Assembly: GCA_000434015.1 (NCBI GenBank)
Contig: HF999522.1
Span: forward strand, 1-64,000
Direction of reading: 5' to 3'
DNA: 64,000 bases
Source of the DNA: Clostridium sp. CAG:571
GTDB taxonomy: Bacteria > Bacillota > Clostridia > TANB77 > CAG-508
Below the pieces are notes generated by a model, which was not told the origin of the DNA, searched no databases, and saw only the letters and a program-made list of their open reading frames with translations. The position numbers were made by a program, and so were the translations under genes. Shown piece by piece: positions 18,590 to 29,256 of this stretch. Position 1 is the stretch's first letter, and the number at the start of each line of letters is the position of its first letter.

Positions 18590-19006
18590 ATGATTCAAAT
18601 TAGAGAGAACATAAATGATGTAGCTGAGTTTAATTTATTATATGATTCGGTTGGCTGGGGAGCATATGATAAAAAAATAACAAAAAAAGCAATGGAAAAT
18701 ACTTATTATTCTGTAAGTATATATGATGATAAAAAAATAATTGGGTATGGTAGACTTATTGGTGATGGCATTTGTTTTATGTATATTCAAGATGTAATGG
18801 TTATACCAGAATATCAAAACAGAAAAATCGGGACACTAATTATGGAAAAGTTAATTTCAAAAATAAATAAAATGCAAGAGCGTAATTCAGATATGAGAAC
18901 TTATTTAGGTGCTTCAAAAGGAAAAGAAAAATTTTATGAAAAGTTTGGATTTATAACAAGGATTGATGCTGGATTAGGTTCAGGAATGATTTTAAAAAAT
19001 AAATAA
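18590..19006 (+). CDS. GNAT-family N-acetyltransferase
   Basis: A 138-residue GNAT. Motif A is DVMVIPEYQNRKIGTLIMEKLI (residues 66-87). YLGASKGKEKFYEKFGFITR at the end is the typical C-terminal element. The build is common among clostridial stand-alone GNATs. Substrate unknown. GAAAGGAG precedes the ATG. Confidence 0.83.
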   Translation: MIQIRENINDVAEFNLLYDSVGWGAYDKKITKKAMENTYYSVSIYDDKKIIGYGRLIGDGICFMYIQDVMVIPEYQNRKIGTLIMEKLISKINKMQERNSDMRTYLGASKGKEKFYEKFGFITRIDAGLGSGMILKNK

Positions 19007-19056
19007 TCATATTTTATTTAACTTTTGTTGATTATAACATTAAGGAGAGGATATAG

Positions 19057-19152
19057 ATGCTTGAAAAAGACTTTAAAGAAACAATCGTAAATATAAAAAG
19101 TGAAATTATTAATACCAAAACACAAATTGATATAAGGAAAGAAGGCGAATAG
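19057..19152 (+). pseudogene. Truncated N-terminus resembling a DUF1016 (YhcG-like) protein
   Basis: A strong AAGGAGAGG box at proper distance precedes a 31-codon ORF (MLEKDFKETIVNIKSEII...) that ends in TAG. The sequence resembles the N-terminal helix of DUF1016/PDDEXK-type proteins. The remainder of the gene is absent and rbgA starts 4 bp after the stop. Probably a deletion remnant, though it might act as a short leader ORF for rbgA. Confidence 0.4.
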
Positions 19153-19156
19153 TATT

Positions 19157-20113
19157 ATGGATATGTACCAAAAAAGAAAAATCAGAGCTGAAAACAAAAA
19201 AAATAATAGTCAAAAAAGTTTTCCATCAGTCGGAATCAACTGGTATCCTGGTCACATGGCAAAAACCAAAAAACAAATAATTGAAGATTTAAAACTAATA
19301 GATATAGTGGTAGAGATATTAGATGCGAGAATACCACTAGCTAGTCAAAATCCAGATGTAAAAGAATATACAAAAGGAAAAAGAAAGATAATGGTACTAA
19401 ATAAAAGTGACTTGGCAGATGAAAAAGAAACAAAAAAGTGGATTAAGTATTTTAATAAACAAGGAGTATCAGCAGTAATAACAGACGCAAATGCAGGAAA
19501 AGGAATAAATGATGTAATAACAGAAATAAAAAGAATATCTAGAGAAAATCAAGACAAATACATAAACAAGGGAAGAATTGGCAAATCTGTTAGAGTTTTA
19601 ATACTTGGTATACCTAATGTAGGTAAATCATCTTTTATTAATAGAATAACTAAAAAATCTACAGCAAAAGTTGGAAATAAACCAGGAGTTACAAGGCAAA
19701 AGCAATGGATAAGATTAGCAGAAGGAATAGAACTAATGGATACTCCAGGTGTACTTTGGCCTAAATTTGAATCAAATGAGATAGCGCATAACTTAGCTTT
19801 TACAGGAACAATAAAAGATGATATACTAGAAAAAGTAGAAATAGCTTATGAACTTCTTAAATATTTAATAGAGAATTATGAAGAAAATATTATAGAAAGA
19901 TATAAATTAGATAAGCAAGAAATAGATAGTATAATGGAAAAAGATATAGAAGAAAATGACAAAATATATACTATAATGCAAATTATTGCTAAAAAAAGAG
20001 GAGCAATTCTTTCAGGAGGAAGAATTGATGATGAAAAAATATCTGGAATAATATTAGACGAATTTAGAAGCGGAAAATTAGGAAAAATAACTTTAGAAAA
20101 AGCTAATATATAG
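19157..20113 (+). CDS. rbgA: Ribosome biogenesis GTPase RbgA (YlqF)
   Basis: A circularly permuted GTPase needed for late 50S assembly. INWYPGHMAKTKKQI (residues 27-41) is the family hallmark. G4 (LNKSD) precedes G1 (GIPNVGKSSFINR) and G3 (DTPGV), as expected of the permuted order. The C-terminal RNA-binding domain spans residues 215-318. A weak AAGGAAAGAAGG box lies upstream. mrnC follows 9 bp later, so ribosome assembly and rRNA processing are paired. Confidence 0.93.
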   Translation: MDMYQKRKIRAENKKNNSQKSFPSVGINWYPGHMAKTKKQIIEDLKLIDIVVEILDARIPLASQNPDVKEYTKGKRKIMVLNKSDLADEKETKKWIKYFNKQGVSAVITDANAGKGINDVITEIKRISRENQDKYINKGRIGKSVRVLILGIPNVGKSSFINRITKKSTAKVGNKPGVTRQKQWIRLAEGIELMDTPGVLWPKFESNEIAHNLAFTGTIKDDILEKVEIAYELLKYLIENYEENIIERYKLDKQEIDSIMEKDIEENDKIYTIMQIIAKKRGAILSGGRIDDEKISGIILDEFRSGKLGKITLEKANI

Positions 20114-20122
20114 GAGGAAAAA

Positions 20123-20518
20123 TTGATAGAATTAATAGAAAGAGAAAAAAAAGAAGTAGATGTTAATTTATTATCGCCACTTACTTGGGCATATGTAGGA
20201 GATAGTGTATATGAATTATTTATACGAACTCATTTAATAAATAAAACAAAGTTAAAACCACATAAATTACATATTGAAGCTATAAAATATGTAAAAGCTA
20301 AAGCACAAGCAGAAATATTAAAAAAAATTGAGCCAAATTTAACAGAAGAAGAAAAAGATATAGTAAGAAGAGGAAGAAATGCAGAAAATCATCACTTACC
20401 TAAAAACGCAAACGTAGAAGAATATATGTATTCTACAGCTTTTGAAGCACTGATTGGGTATTTATATCTAACAAAAAAAGATGAAAGATTAAAAGAAATT
20501 TTAAATATGTGCATATAA
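20123..20518 (+). CDS. mrnC: Mini-ribonuclease III
   Basis: The protein is an RNase III catalytic domain without a dsRNA-binding domain (131 residues). LTWAYVGDSVYELFIRTHL carries the conserved catalytic aspartate, and RRGRNAENHHLPKNANVEEYMYSTAFEALIGYLYL is the second half. It matures 23S rRNA ends in Firmicutes. The start is TTG with an ideal TAGGAGG box. It is in an operon with rbgA. Confidence 0.92.
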   Translation: MIELIEREKKEVDVNLLSPLTWAYVGDSVYELFIRTHLINKTKLKPHKLHIEAIKYVKAKAQAEILKKIEPNLTEEEKDIVRRGRNAENHHLPKNANVEEYMYSTAFEALIGYLYLTKKDERLKEILNMCI

Positions 20519-20522
20519 AATA

Positions 20523-20552
20523 TTGACGAAATTATAGAAAATGTGTTATAAA
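20523..20552 (+). promoter_or_regulatory. Promoter of tRNA-Glu
   Basis: TTGACG, an 18-bp spacer and TATAAA lie about 20 bp upstream of the mature tRNA 5' end. Confidence 0.5.
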
Positions 20553-20571
20553 TATTAAGTAACACATTCAT

Positions 20572-20646
20572 GGCCCGTTGGTCAAGCGGTTAAGACGCAG
20601 CCCTCTCAAGGCTGAATCATGGGTTCGATTCCCGTACGGGTCACCA
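20572..20646 (+). tRNA. tRNA-Glu (anticodon CUC), CCA encoded
   Basis: A full cloverleaf can be drawn. The acceptor stem is GGCCCGT/ACGGGTC with one G-T. The D arm holds GTCAAGCGGTTAAGAC, the anticodon stem is CAGCC/GGCTG, and the 7-nt loop is CTCTCAA with anticodon CTC. The T loop is TTCGATT, then discriminator A and encoded CCA. The identity elements are those of tRNA-Glu. CUC reads only GAG, so a UUC isoacceptor must exist elsewhere. The anticodon loop is the normal 7 nt, so this is not the recoding tRNA. Confidence 0.93.
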
Positions 20647-20660
20647 AATATTAAAATGAT

Positions 20661-20703
20661 AGAGTATCAAGGATTAAAAGAAAAACTTGATACTCTATTT
20701 TTA
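20661..20703 (+). terminator. Terminator of the tRNA-Glu unit
   Basis: An 11-bp perfect inverted repeat (20661-20671 and 20686-20696) is followed by ATTTTTAT. Confidence 0.8.
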
Positions 20704-20757
20704 TATTTAACTACTTGGCGTTTATAAAATATATATTATAAATACTTGTAAAAAGTA

Positions 20758-20786
20758 TTGACAAAATAAAAAATAGGGACTAAAAT
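20758..20786 (+). promoter_or_regulatory. recN promoter
   Basis: TTGACA (20758-20763), a 17-bp spacer and TAAAAT (20781-20786) lie 38 bp before the start codon. No LexA box is obvious. Confidence 0.55.
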
Positions 20787-20824
20787 ACAAAACATAAGTT
20801 CTATAAAACGGAGGTTCGCAAAAT

Positions 20825-22448
20825 ATGATTTCTACTTTACATATAAAAAATATAGGTATTATTGATGATTTAACGATAGATTTGAATAATGGTTTTAATG
20901 TGCTTACAGGAGAGACTGGTGCAGGAAAAACTTTAATAATAGATTCTCTTCGGAATTATATCAGGGGAGAGGTTTTCAAAAGAGATGATACGAAGAGGAG
21001 AAAATCATTCTTTTATAGAATTAAATTTATATTTACCACAACACGAAAAAGCAATAGATGGTAATATTACAGTTTCAAGGGAAATATATACTAATGGAAA
21101 AAATTCATGCAAAATAAATGGAAGGTTAGTAACAGTTAACGAATTAAAACAATTCATGAGAGAAATAATAGATATTCATGGGCAAAATGATACACAAAAG
21201 ATAATGAGCAAACAAGAACATATTAATTATTTAGATCACTTTATAGGTGAAAAAATATTAAAAATAAAAAAAGAATATAAGAATTTATATTTAGAATTTA
21301 ATGAAGTGAAGAAGTCTTTAAAAGAAAATTATGGAGATGAGAAAGAAAAACAAAGAAAGTTAGATTTGTTACAATACCAATTTAGAGAAATAGACGAAGC
21401 AGAATTAAAAGATGGCGAAGAAGAAAAATTGGATTCTCAAAGAAAAATCATATTAAATAGTGAAAAAATCAGCAAAAATTTAATAGAGGCAGACAATAGT
21501 TTAAACAATAATGTAATAGATGCACTAAATGTAGCTATTAGGTCATTAGAAAAAATAGAAGACTTTAATTCAGAATATAAAGAAAAATTATCTGAATTGA
21601 AAAATGTTTATTATGATGTTCAAGAAATAACAAGAGAAATTTCACATCTTAGAGATGAAAATATATTTGATGAATCACAAAGAAATGAAATAGAAGAAAG
21701 GTTAGATTTAATATTTTCATTAAAAAGAAAATATGGAAATAGTATAAAGGAAATATTAGAGTATAAAAAAGATGTTCAGCGAGAAATAGAAAATATAGAA
21801 AATGCAGAAGAAATAAATGAAAAGTTAAGAGAAAAATTAAAATCCATAGAAGAAAAAATGCAAATATTAGCAGAAGAGATGACAAAAATTAGAAAAGATA
21901 AATCTATAGAATTAACTGAAAAAATAAATGAACAATTACATGATTTAGAAATGAAAAATGCAAAATTTAATGTATTAATGAAAAAAAATAATGACTTTTT
22001 AGAAAATGGTATAGATGACATAGAATTTATGATACGTACTAATATTGGAGATGAAGAAAAAGCATTAATAAAAATAGCATCAGGAGGAGAAGTATCAAGA
22101 ATAATGCTTGCCATAAAAACAGTATTAGCAGATACAGATAAAGTGCCAGTAATGATATTTGATGAAATAGATACAGGAATTAGTGGAAAAGCTGCAAAAT
22201 CAGTAGCAGAAAAAATGAAAATAATAGCCAAAAAACACCAAGTATTATGTATAACACATCAAGCTAATATTGCCGCAAAAGGTGACTATAATTACTATAT
22301 TAGCAAAAATGTACAAGGAGAAAATACAGTTACTAGTGTTAAATTGTTATCAGAAGATGAAGTGATAAATGAAATTGCCAGAATATCAAGTGGAGATATT
22401 ACACAAACCGCTATAAATCATGCTAAAGAGATGAGAAAAGCAGTATAG
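20825..22448 (+). CDS. recN: DNA repair protein RecN, read through a CGGA +1 shift
   Basis: RecN is an SMC-like ATPase acting early in double-strand-break repair. Walker A (TGETGAGKTLIIDSL) ends at residue 42 and the next codon is CGG. Dropping its C gives GIISGERFSKEMIRRGE, the family's conserved continuation. The coiled-coil arms follow (residues 150-390), then the signature ASGGEVSRIMLAIKTVL and Walker B (VPVMIFDEIDTGISG). The total is 540 residues. Without the shift only 79 residues would be made, so Walker A would be separated from the rest. A CGGAGG-like ribosome binding site precedes the ATG. Confidence 0.9.
20951..20954 (+). other. CGGA +1 frameshift / quadruplet glycine site in recN
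   Basis: The frame-0 codon 43 is CGG after CTT. GGA in +1 gives the IDSLG glycine just behind Walker A. All later RecN motifs are in the +1 frame. Confidence 0.88.
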
Positions 22449-22455
22449 AAAAGCC

Positions 22456-22484
22456 TTTACAAATCCCATAAACTGTTATATAAT
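22456..22484 (+). promoter_or_regulatory. lysS promoter
   Basis: TTTACA, a 17-bp spacer and TATAAT lie in the recN-lysS gap. Confidence 0.5.
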
Positions 22485-22519
22485 CATCCAAACAAAATAT
22501 GCAGGAAAGAGGTTTTTTT

Positions 22520-24016
22520 ATGGAAAATAATCAAGAGCAAGAATTAGATTTAAACCAACTAATGAAAGTAAGAAGAGATAAATTAGAAAACTTAAAAGAA
22601 GAAGGAAAAAATCCTTATGAAATAACAAAATTTAATAGAACAAATACAGCAGGAGAAATAAAGGCTAATTATGATAAATTTGCAGAAAAAGATGTTACTG
22701 TAGCAGGTAGAATTATAGCTAAAAGAATAATGGGAAAAGCATCTTTTTGTACTATACAAGATAGTGATGAAAAAATACAAAGTTATGTAAGTATAAATGA
22801 TTTAGGAGAAGAAAGTTACAAAGCTTTTAAAACATTTGATATAGGAGATATTATAGGAATAACAGGTTTTGTATTTAAAACAAGAACAGAGGAGATATCT
22901 GTTCATGCTAAAGAAGTAACATTGCTTTCAAAATCTTTAAGACCACTACCAGAAAAATTCCATGGACTAAAAGATCCAGATTTAAGATACAGACAAAGAT
23001 ATGTAGACTTAATTATGAATCCTGAAGTAAAGAAAACTTTTGAGACAAGAGGAAAAATAATAACAGAAATTAGAAGAATATTAGATGAAAAAGGTTACTT
23101 AGAAGTAGATACACCAATACTAAATACTATATCTGGAGGAGCTACTGCAAAACCATTTATTACACATCATAATGCATTAGATTTAACAATGTATTTAAGA
23201 ATAGCAACAGAGTTGAATTTAAAAAGACTAATTGTTGGTGGTTATGACAAAGTATATGAAATGGGAAGAATATTTAGAAACGAAGGAATGGATGTTAGAC
23301 ATAATCCAGAGTTTACATCAATAGAATTATATGCAGCATATCAAGACTACAACGATATGATGGATATAACAGAAGAAATATTCACAAAATGTGCTATGAA
23401 AGTTCTTGGAACAACAAAAATAACATATCAAGGACAAGATATAGATTTAACACCAGGATGGAAAAGAATTACTATGATAGATAGTATTAAAGAAGCTTGT
23501 GGAGTAGACTTTAATCAAATTAATTCAGACGAAGAAGCAGTTAAATTAGCTAAAGAAAGAGGATTAGAAATTCCAGATGCAACTAAAGAAACTAGAGGAG
23601 ATGTAATTAGTTTATTCTTTGACGAATATGTAGAAAAAACATTAATTCAACCAACATTTATATATGACTATCCAGTAGAAATATCACCACTTGCTAAAAG
23701 AAGTCCAAAAGATCCAAGATTAACAGAAAGATTTGAAATATTTATTGGTGGAAGAGAATATGGAAATGCATTCTCAGAACTAAATGATCCAATAGATCAA
23801 TATGAAAGATTTAAAAAACAAGTAGAGGCAAGAAATGCAGGAGATGAAGAAGCAGGAATGATGGACGAAGACTTTATTCAAGCTTTAGAATATGGAATGC
23901 CACCAACAGGAGGATTAGGAATAGGAGTAGATAGACTTATAATGTTATTAACAGATGCTGCATCAATAAGAGATGTATTACTATTCCCTACAATGAAGCC
24001 ACTTGCAGAACACTAA
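22520..24016 (+). CDS. lysS: Lysyl-tRNA synthetase, class II
   Basis: An OB-fold anticodon-binding domain (residues 50-150) is followed by the class II catalytic core. Motif 1 surrounds [13 protein letters not shown], motif 2 is [23 protein letters not shown], and motif 3 is [14 protein letters not shown]. The gene is complete, with 498 residues. An in-frame ATG at 22499 precedes and overlaps the AGGAAAGAGG box, so the ATG at 22520 is the likelier start. An inverted repeat after the stop (about 24029-24064) may end transcription. Confidence 0.95.
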   Translation: MENNQEQELDLNQLMKVRRDKLENLKEEGKNPYEITKFNRTNTAGEIKANYDKFAEKDVTVAGRIIAKRIMGKASFCTIQDSDEKIQSYVSINDLGEESYKAFKTFDIGDIIGITGFVFKTRTEEISVHAKEVTLLSKSLRPLPEKFHGLKDPDLRYRQRYVDLIMNPEVKKTFETRGKIITEIRRILDEKGYLEVDTPILNTISGGATAKPFITHHNALDLTMYLRIATELNLKRLIVGGYDKVYEMGRIFRNEGMDVRHNPEFTSIELYAAYQDYNDMMDITEEIFTKCAMKVLGTTKITYQGQDIDLTPGWKRITMIDSIKEACGVDFNQINSDEEAVKLAKERGLEIPDATKETRGDVISLFFDEYVEKTLIQPTFIYDYPVEISPLAKRSPKDPRLTERFEIFIGGREYGNAFSELNDPIDQYERFKKQVEARNAGDEEAGMMDEDFIQALEYGMPPTGGLGIGVDRLIMLLTDAASIRDVLLFPTMKPLAEH

Positions 24017-24211
24017 ATTTAGTTAATAAATTTGTTCTCTTAGCAGAATAATTGTTAAGAGAACAAAAGCTTATATAACAAAGTAAGATAAATAAAAAAT
24101 AAAAGTATAAAAATGGTAAATAGTAAATGTTAAAAATATTATAATAAAATTATGAGGTTTATAGGTAAATCCTTAAAAATCTAAATTTATTTAAAGTAAG
24201 GAATTTTAATA

Positions 24212-24958
24212 TTGGAAATTGATAAAAGATATATATATATATTTATTACAATTGCACTTATATTAGCTTCAGTAAGCTACATGTATCAACCATCTAAATT
24301 AATAGGATTAATATTAGCTCTTCCAGCTGTTATTATTGCAATGACATTTCATGAATTTGCACATGCTTTTGCAGCAGACAAATTAGGAGATGAGACACCA
24401 AGAAATCAAGGAAGAGTAACATTAAATCCTCTAAAACATATAGATCCTATTGGTTTTTTTATGCTATTATTTACAAGATTTGGATGGGGAAAACCAGTAC
24501 AGATAAATCCGACAAGATTTAATAGGAATGTTAGCATGTCCAAAGGCGAAGCAATTGTTGCTTTTGCAGGGCCACTTATGAATTTTATATTAGCTTTAGT
24601 ATTTTCTTTTTTACTAGGTATAGTATACAAATTTAATTTATTAAATAATATAGCTAGTTCATATGCTGAACTAATTATAATCTTTTTAATTCAAGTGATA
24701 TTTATGAACATTGGACTAGGAGTATTTAATTTAATACCAGTACCTCCATTAGATGGTTCAAAAGTATTGAGACATTTTTTGCCAGCAAATGCTAGACAAT
24801 GGTTTGATAAAAATCAACGTATATTTTACTATGTATTTATAGTAATGTGGATATCAGGTTTAGCAAGTAGTATAACTATGCCAATAACACAAATTATAGC
24901 TAAAGGAATAATGTTAATTGTATCAAATTTGCTTGGAATTAATTTAGTAATAATATAA
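24212..24958 (+). CDS. Site-2 protease-family (M50) membrane metallopeptidase
   Basis: Six or so membrane helices carry HEFAH (residues 46-50, zinc ligands and catalytic Glu) and NLIPVPPLDGSKV near residue 180 (third ligand Asp). The substrate is unknown; such rhomboid-like stand-alone M50 proteins occur throughout Firmicutes. The start is TTG after TAAGGAA, the best available. Confidence 0.88.
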   Translation: MEIDKRYIYIFITIALILASVSYMYQPSKLIGLILALPAVIIAMTFHEFAHAFAADKLGDETPRNQGRVTLNPLKHIDPIGFFMLLFTRFGWGKPVQINPTRFNRNVSMSKGEAIVAFAGPLMNFILALVFSFLLGIVYKFNLLNNIASSYAELIIIFLIQVIFMNIGLGVFNLIPVPPLDGSKVLRHFLPANARQWFDKNQRIFYYVFIVMWISGLASSITMPITQIIAKGIMLIVSNLLGINLVII

Positions 24959-25027
24959 TAATCAAATAAAAATTATTAATATTAAAAAATAAATTCATAG
25001 AAAGTAAAAATAAAAAAGAGGAAAAGT

Positions 25028-26029
25028 ATGGAAGAAAAAGAATTGTTAGTATTAGGAATTGAATCAAGCTGTGACGAAACTTCTTGTGCCATTGTAAAAA
25101 ATGGCAGAGAAGTTCTTTCAAATGTAATAAATTCTCAAATAAAAATTCATGAGAAGTTTGGAGGCGTAGTGCCAGAAATAGCATCTAGAAGTCATGTTGA
25201 AGTCATTTCAAGAGTTGTAAAAGAGGCTCTTGAAGAAGCGAAGATTACATTTGATGATGTAGATGTAGTTGCATGTACATATGGACCTGGTTTAGTTGGA
25301 GCTTTACTAGTTGGAGTTTCATATGCAAAAGCTTTAAGTTATGCCATAAATAAGCCATTAGTTGGTACAAACCATATAGAAGGGCACATTGCAGCAAATT
25401 ATATTACTCATCCAGATCTAAAACCACCATTTTTATGTTTGGTTATATCTGGAGGACATACGCATCTAGTACATATAAAAAATTATAAAGAATTTGAGAT
25501 ATTAGGCAAAACTAGAGATGATGCAATAGGAGAAGCTTTTGATAAAGTAGCAAGAGTAATTGGTCTTGGATATCCAGGAGGACCAAAGGTTGATAAATTA
25601 GCAAAAGAAGGAGAAAATAATATAAAAATTCCTAAAACACATTTTGATAATTTAGACTTTAGTTTTAGTGGAATAAAAACAGCAATAATAAATATGCACC
25701 ATAAAAATCCAGATATAAATAAAGCAGATTTATGTGCAAGTTTTGAAGCGACTGTAACAGAAATATTAATAGAAAATACATTAAAAGCAGCTAAAAAATT
25801 AAATATTAATAAAATTGCTCTAGCAGGAGGAGTATCAGCCAATAGCTATATAAGAGAAAAATTTATAGAATTAGAAAAAACAAACCAAATGCAAATATAT
25901 TATCCAAAACCAATTTTGTGTACAGATAACGCAGCAATGATAGCTTCGGCAGGATACTATAATTATATTAATGGAAAGATTTCCAACTTAGAATTAAATG
26001 CAATTCCAAATTTGAAAATTGGAGAATAG
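25028..26029 (+). CDS. tsaD: tRNA N6-adenosine threonylcarbamoyltransferase TsaD
   Basis: TsaD transfers threonylcarbamoyl to A37 of ANN-decoding tRNAs. [15 protein letters not shown] starts the ASKHA fold, the HIEGH zinc/iron motif is at residues 114-118, and [13 protein letters not shown] and [13 protein letters not shown] are intact over 333 residues. Partners tsaB and tsaE are not in the window. The 193-bp gap behind it shows no gene. Confidence 0.95.
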   Translation: MEEKELLVLGIESSCDETSCAIVKNGREVLSNVINSQIKIHEKFGGVVPEIASRSHVEVISRVVKEALEEAKITFDDVDVVACTYGPGLVGALLVGVSYAKALSYAINKPLVGTNHIEGHIAANYITHPDLKPPFLCLVISGGHTHLVHIKNYKEFEILGKTRDDAIGEAFDKVARVIGLGYPGGPKVDKLAKEGENNIKIPKTHFDNLDFSFSGIKTAIINMHHKNPDINKADLCASFEATVTEILIENTLKAAKKLNINKIALAGGVSANSYIREKFIELEKTNQMQIYYPKPILCTDNAAMIASAGYYNYINGKISNLELNAIPNLKIGE

Positions 26030-26222
26030 CATAAAAAGTAGTGAGCAGCAACAAAATAAATTAAATAATAAAGTAATAAAAAATAAAAGTGTTTGACTAA
26101 AAGGAAAACAAATAAAAAAGTATAATGACAGTGAGAAATAAGGAACAATAATTAGCGAATATAAAAATAAAAGAATAAAAAGTAATAATTACTATTAATA
26201 TAAAAGTGAAAGGAAATAAAAT

Positions 26223-26930
26223 ATGTCTATTTATGTAATAGCAGATTTACATTTATCTTTTAAAGAGCCAAAACCAATGAATATATTTGGAAACAATTGG
26301 ACAGACCATCCAGAGAGAATCAGAAAAAATTGGTTAGAAAAAGTAAAAGAAGAAGATTTAGTGGTTTTGCCAGGAGATTTTTCATGGGCAATGCACTTAG
26401 AAGATACATATGAAGATTTTAAATATTTAAATAGTTTGCCAGGAAAAAAGTTATTATTAAAAGGAAATCATGACTATTGGTGGACAACACTAAAAAAAAT
26501 GCGAGAATTTTTAAAGAAAAATAATTTTTCTAATATAGATTTCATATATAATAATTCATATATGTATGAAAATACAATACTTACAGGAACAAGAGGATGG
26601 GCAGTACTAGATTCAGATAATAGTAAAAAAATGATAAAAAGAGAAGATATAAGACTTAAACTAGCTATAGAAGAAGGAATAAAAGAATATGGAACAGATA
26701 AAGAAATAATAGTATTTATGCACTATCCACCCTTAATATCTAAAAATCTATTAGAAAATCCAAATTTAGATTTCTATAAAACCTTAAAACAGTATAATGT
26801 TAAAAAATGTTATTATGGACATTTGCATGGAAATGCACATAAAGATGCTGTAGAAGGTGAAGTACAGGGAATTAACTTTAGTTTAATAAGTGCAGACTAT
26901 TTACAATTCGATTTAAAGAAAATTAAATAA
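26223..26930 (+). CDS. Calcineurin-like metallophosphoesterase
   Basis: Metal-binding motifs in order are IADLHLS (residues 5-11), LPGDFSWA near residue 55, KGNHDYWW near residue 80, and YGHLHGNAH near residue 200. MHYPPL is the extra histidine block. 235 residues, cytosolic, substrate unknown. GAAAGGAA precedes the ATG. Confidence 0.88.
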   Translation: MSIYVIADLHLSFKEPKPMNIFGNNWTDHPERIRKNWLEKVKEEDLVVLPGDFSWAMHLEDTYEDFKYLNSLPGKKLLLKGNHDYWWTTLKKMREFLKKNNFSNIDFIYNNSYMYENTILTGTRGWAVLDSDNSKKMIKREDIRLKLAIEEGIKEYGTDKEIIVFMHYPPLISKNLLENPNLDFYKTLKQYNVKKCYYGHLHGNAHKDAVEGEVQGINFSLISADYLQFDLKKIK

Positions 26931-26985
26931 TGTGCGTAAAATGAGCTTTATAAACGCAAAAAATAAATAATGTAAACATAAACTA

Positions 26986-27013
26986 TTGCAAAATTTACAA
27001 ATTGTGGTATAAT
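26986..27013 (+). promoter_or_regulatory. tig promoter
   Basis: TTGCAA, a 16-bp spacer and TATAAT lie about 45 bp before the start of trigger factor. Confidence 0.55.
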
Positions 27014-27060
27014 AAAAAAGCTAGTTTTATTTAAATGGCAGGGAAAGGATGAAAAATAAT

Positions 27061-28344
27061 ATGAGTATTAAAGTAGAAAAAACAGAAAAAAATAATGAGT
27101 TAAAATTAACTTTTACTATTGAAGCAGCTAAATTTGATGAAGGAATGAAAAAAGTATATGCAAAAACAGCTAAATATTTTAATGTTCCTGGATTCAGAAG
27201 AGGTAAAGCTCCAATGAATATAATAGAAAGACAATATGGTTCAGAAATATTTTATGAAGATACATTCAACGAAATAGTACCAGCAATATATGATGAAGAA
27301 TTAAAAGCAAATAAAATAGAAGCTGTAAGCAGACCTGACATAGAAATTACACAAATAGGAAAAGGTCAAGATTTAATCTTTACAGCAGTTGTACAAACTA
27401 AACCAGAAGTAAAACTTGGAAAATATAAAGGTATACAATTAAAGAAAATTGAGTATAATGTAACAGACGAAGATATAGATCATGAAATTGGTCATATGGC
27501 AGAAAAAAATTCAAGATTAGTTTCTGTAGAAGATAGACCAGTCGAAGAAAAAGATAAAGCAGTAATAGATTTTGAAGGTTTTGTTGATGGAGTTGCATTT
27601 AATGGAGGAAAAGCAGAAGGATACGAACTAGAAATTGGAAGTAAAACATTTATACCAGGATTTGAAGATCAAATTATAGGAATGAAAATAGGAGAAGAAA
27701 GAGATATAAATGTAAAATTCCCAGAAGAATATATGTCTAAAGAATTAGCTGGAAAAGATGCAACATTTAAAGTAAAAGTAAATGAAATAAAGAAAAAAGA
27801 ATTACCTAAAATAGATGATGAATTTGCAAAAGACGTTAGTGAATTTGATACAATTAAAGAATTAAAAGCAAGTATTAAAGAAAAACTAGAAAAAGAAAAC
27901 GAAAATAGAGCAAAATATGAAATAGAAGATGCAGCAATAAAGAAAGTTTGCGATGCAGTAGAAGTAGAAATTCCATCAGGAATGATTGAATCAGAAATAG
28001 ATAATATGATGAAAGAATTTGAAGCAAGAATATCATATCAAGGTTTAAATTTAGATCAATATCTACATATGATGAATAAAACAGAAGAAGATTTAAGAAA
28101 AGGTTATGAAGAACAAGCTAAAAACTCTGTAAAATCTAGATTAGTATTAGAAGCAATAGTAGATGATGCTAAAATAGAAATTACAGACGAAGAATTAAGT
28201 GAAAAGATAAAAGAAATGGCTACTAATTATGGTAAAAAAGAAGAAGAACTTATGCAAAATGAAAATCTAAAAGATTATTTAGAAAAAAATATGAAGATTG
28301 AAAAAGCAATAAAATTCATAGTAGACAACGCAAAAATTAAATAA
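27061..28344 (+). CDS. tig: Trigger factor
   Basis: A ribosome-associated chaperone and peptidyl-prolyl isomerase. The N-terminal ribosome-binding domain holds the signature VPGFRRGKAPMNIIERQYG (here GFRRGKAP). The FKBP domain lies near residues 150-245 (AVIDFEGFVDGVAFNGG...) and the C-terminal helical chaperone domain completes the protein. An alternative ATG at 27049 abuts the AGGGAAAGG box. Alignment of the family start (MSIKVEK) favours 27061. Next to clpP-clpX, the usual tig-clpP-clpX order. Confidence 0.93.
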   Translation: MSIKVEKTEKNNELKLTFTIEAAKFDEGMKKVYAKTAKYFNVPGFRRGKAPMNIIERQYGSEIFYEDTFNEIVPAIYDEELKANKIEAVSRPDIEITQIGKGQDLIFTAVVQTKPEVKLGKYKGIQLKKIEYNVTDEDIDHEIGHMAEKNSRLVSVEDRPVEEKDKAVIDFEGFVDGVAFNGGKAEGYELEIGSKTFIPGFEDQIIGMKIGEERDINVKFPEEYMSKELAGKDATFKVKVNEIKKKELPKIDDEFAKDVSEFDTIKELKASIKEKLEKENENRAKYEIEDAAIKKVCDAVEVEIPSGMIESEIDNMMKEFEARISYQGLNLDQYLHMMNKTEEDLRKGYEEQAKNSVKSRLVLEAIVDDAKIEITDEELSEKIKEMATNYGKKEEELMQNENLKDYLEKNMKIEKAIKFIVDNAKIK

Positions 28345-28378
28345 ATAATAAAAGAGTTAATAGTATAAATTATGAAAG

Positions 28379-28430
28379 AGTTAGGGGTAGTTTTTATAAA
28401 ATGTAAAAAACCACTAACTTCTTTTTATTA
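28379..28430 (+). terminator. Terminator downstream of tig
   Basis: A long imperfect stem (AGTTAG...GTAGTTTTT against AAAAAACCAC...TAACT) ends in CTTTTTATT. It separates tig from the clpP promoter. Confidence 0.65.
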
Positions 28431-28556
28431 AAAATAAAATTTGTAAAAAAAGGTTATTAAATGTTTATATTAATACATTTATGATATTTTATGAATTAAG
28501 CAGAAAATAAATAAAAAATAAAATTAATTTAATTGAATAATATTAATATAAATGTA

Positions 28557-28585
28557 TTGAAAAATTTAAATTTATAGTATACAAT
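28557..28585 (+). promoter_or_regulatory. clpP promoter
   Basis: TTGAAA, a 17-bp spacer and TACAAT lie 31 bp upstream of clpP. No CtsR or CIRCE operator is recognisable. Confidence 0.5.
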
Positions 28586-28616
28586 TCAGAAAAGAAAGAA
28601 TAATAAGGAGGAAATT

Positions 28617-29222
28617 ATGTTAGAAAAAAATAGTTTAGTCCCATATGTAATTGAACAAACAGCAAAAGGAGAAAGATCATATGATATTTTCTCTAGATTA
28701 TTAAAAGATAGAATTATATTTTTAGGAGAAGATGTAAACCAAGCATCAGCTGGATTAGTAATAGCACAATTATTATTTTTAGAGTCAGAAGATCCAGATA
28801 AAGAAATCCATTTATATATAAATAGCCCTGGAGGATCTATAACAGATGGAATGGGAATAGTAGATACAATGAATTATATAAGTTGTCCTGTATCTACAAT
28901 ATGTATAGGAATGGCTGCTAGTATGGGAGCAGTATTGTTAGCTTCAGGAGAAAAAGGAAGAAGATTTGCGACACCAAATTCAGAAATTTTAATTCATCAA
29001 CCATTAATTGCAGGTGGTGGATTATCTGGACAAACTACAGAAATAAAAATTCATGCTGACCATATGGTTAAGACAAGAGAAAAATTAAATAAATTATTAA
29101 GTGATAGAACAGGTCAACCATTAGAAATAATTGAAAAAGATACAGAAAGAGATAATTATATGACAGCACAAGAAGCCTTAAATTATGGATTAATAGATGG
29201 CATAATGGATAAAAGAGCATAA
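28617..29222 (+). CDS. clpP: ATP-dependent Clp protease proteolytic subunit
   Basis: Self-compartmentalised serine protease of 201 residues. The catalytic serine lies in [14 protein letters not shown] (residue about 100), the histidine in LIHQPL (about 125), and the aspartate near residue 174. AAGGAGG is ideally placed. clpX follows 34 bp downstream, forming the ClpXP unit. Confidence 0.95.
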   Translation: MLEKNSLVPYVIEQTAKGERSYDIFSRLLKDRIIFLGEDVNQASAGLVIAQLLFLESEDPDKEIHLYINSPGGSITDGMGIVDTMNYISCPVSTICIGMAASMGAVLLASGEKGRRFATPNSEILIHQPLIAGGGLSGQTTEIKIHADHMVKTREKLNKLLSDRTGQPLEIIEKDTERDNYMTAQEALNYGLIDGIMDKRA

Positions 29223-29256
29223 TATATAAATAAATATAATTAAAAGGAGTGCTATA

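Noticed and set aside
20572..20646. The tRNA as the putative CGGN-decoding tRNA
   Set aside because: It folds as a normal tRNA-Glu with a 7-nt loop and anticodon CUC.
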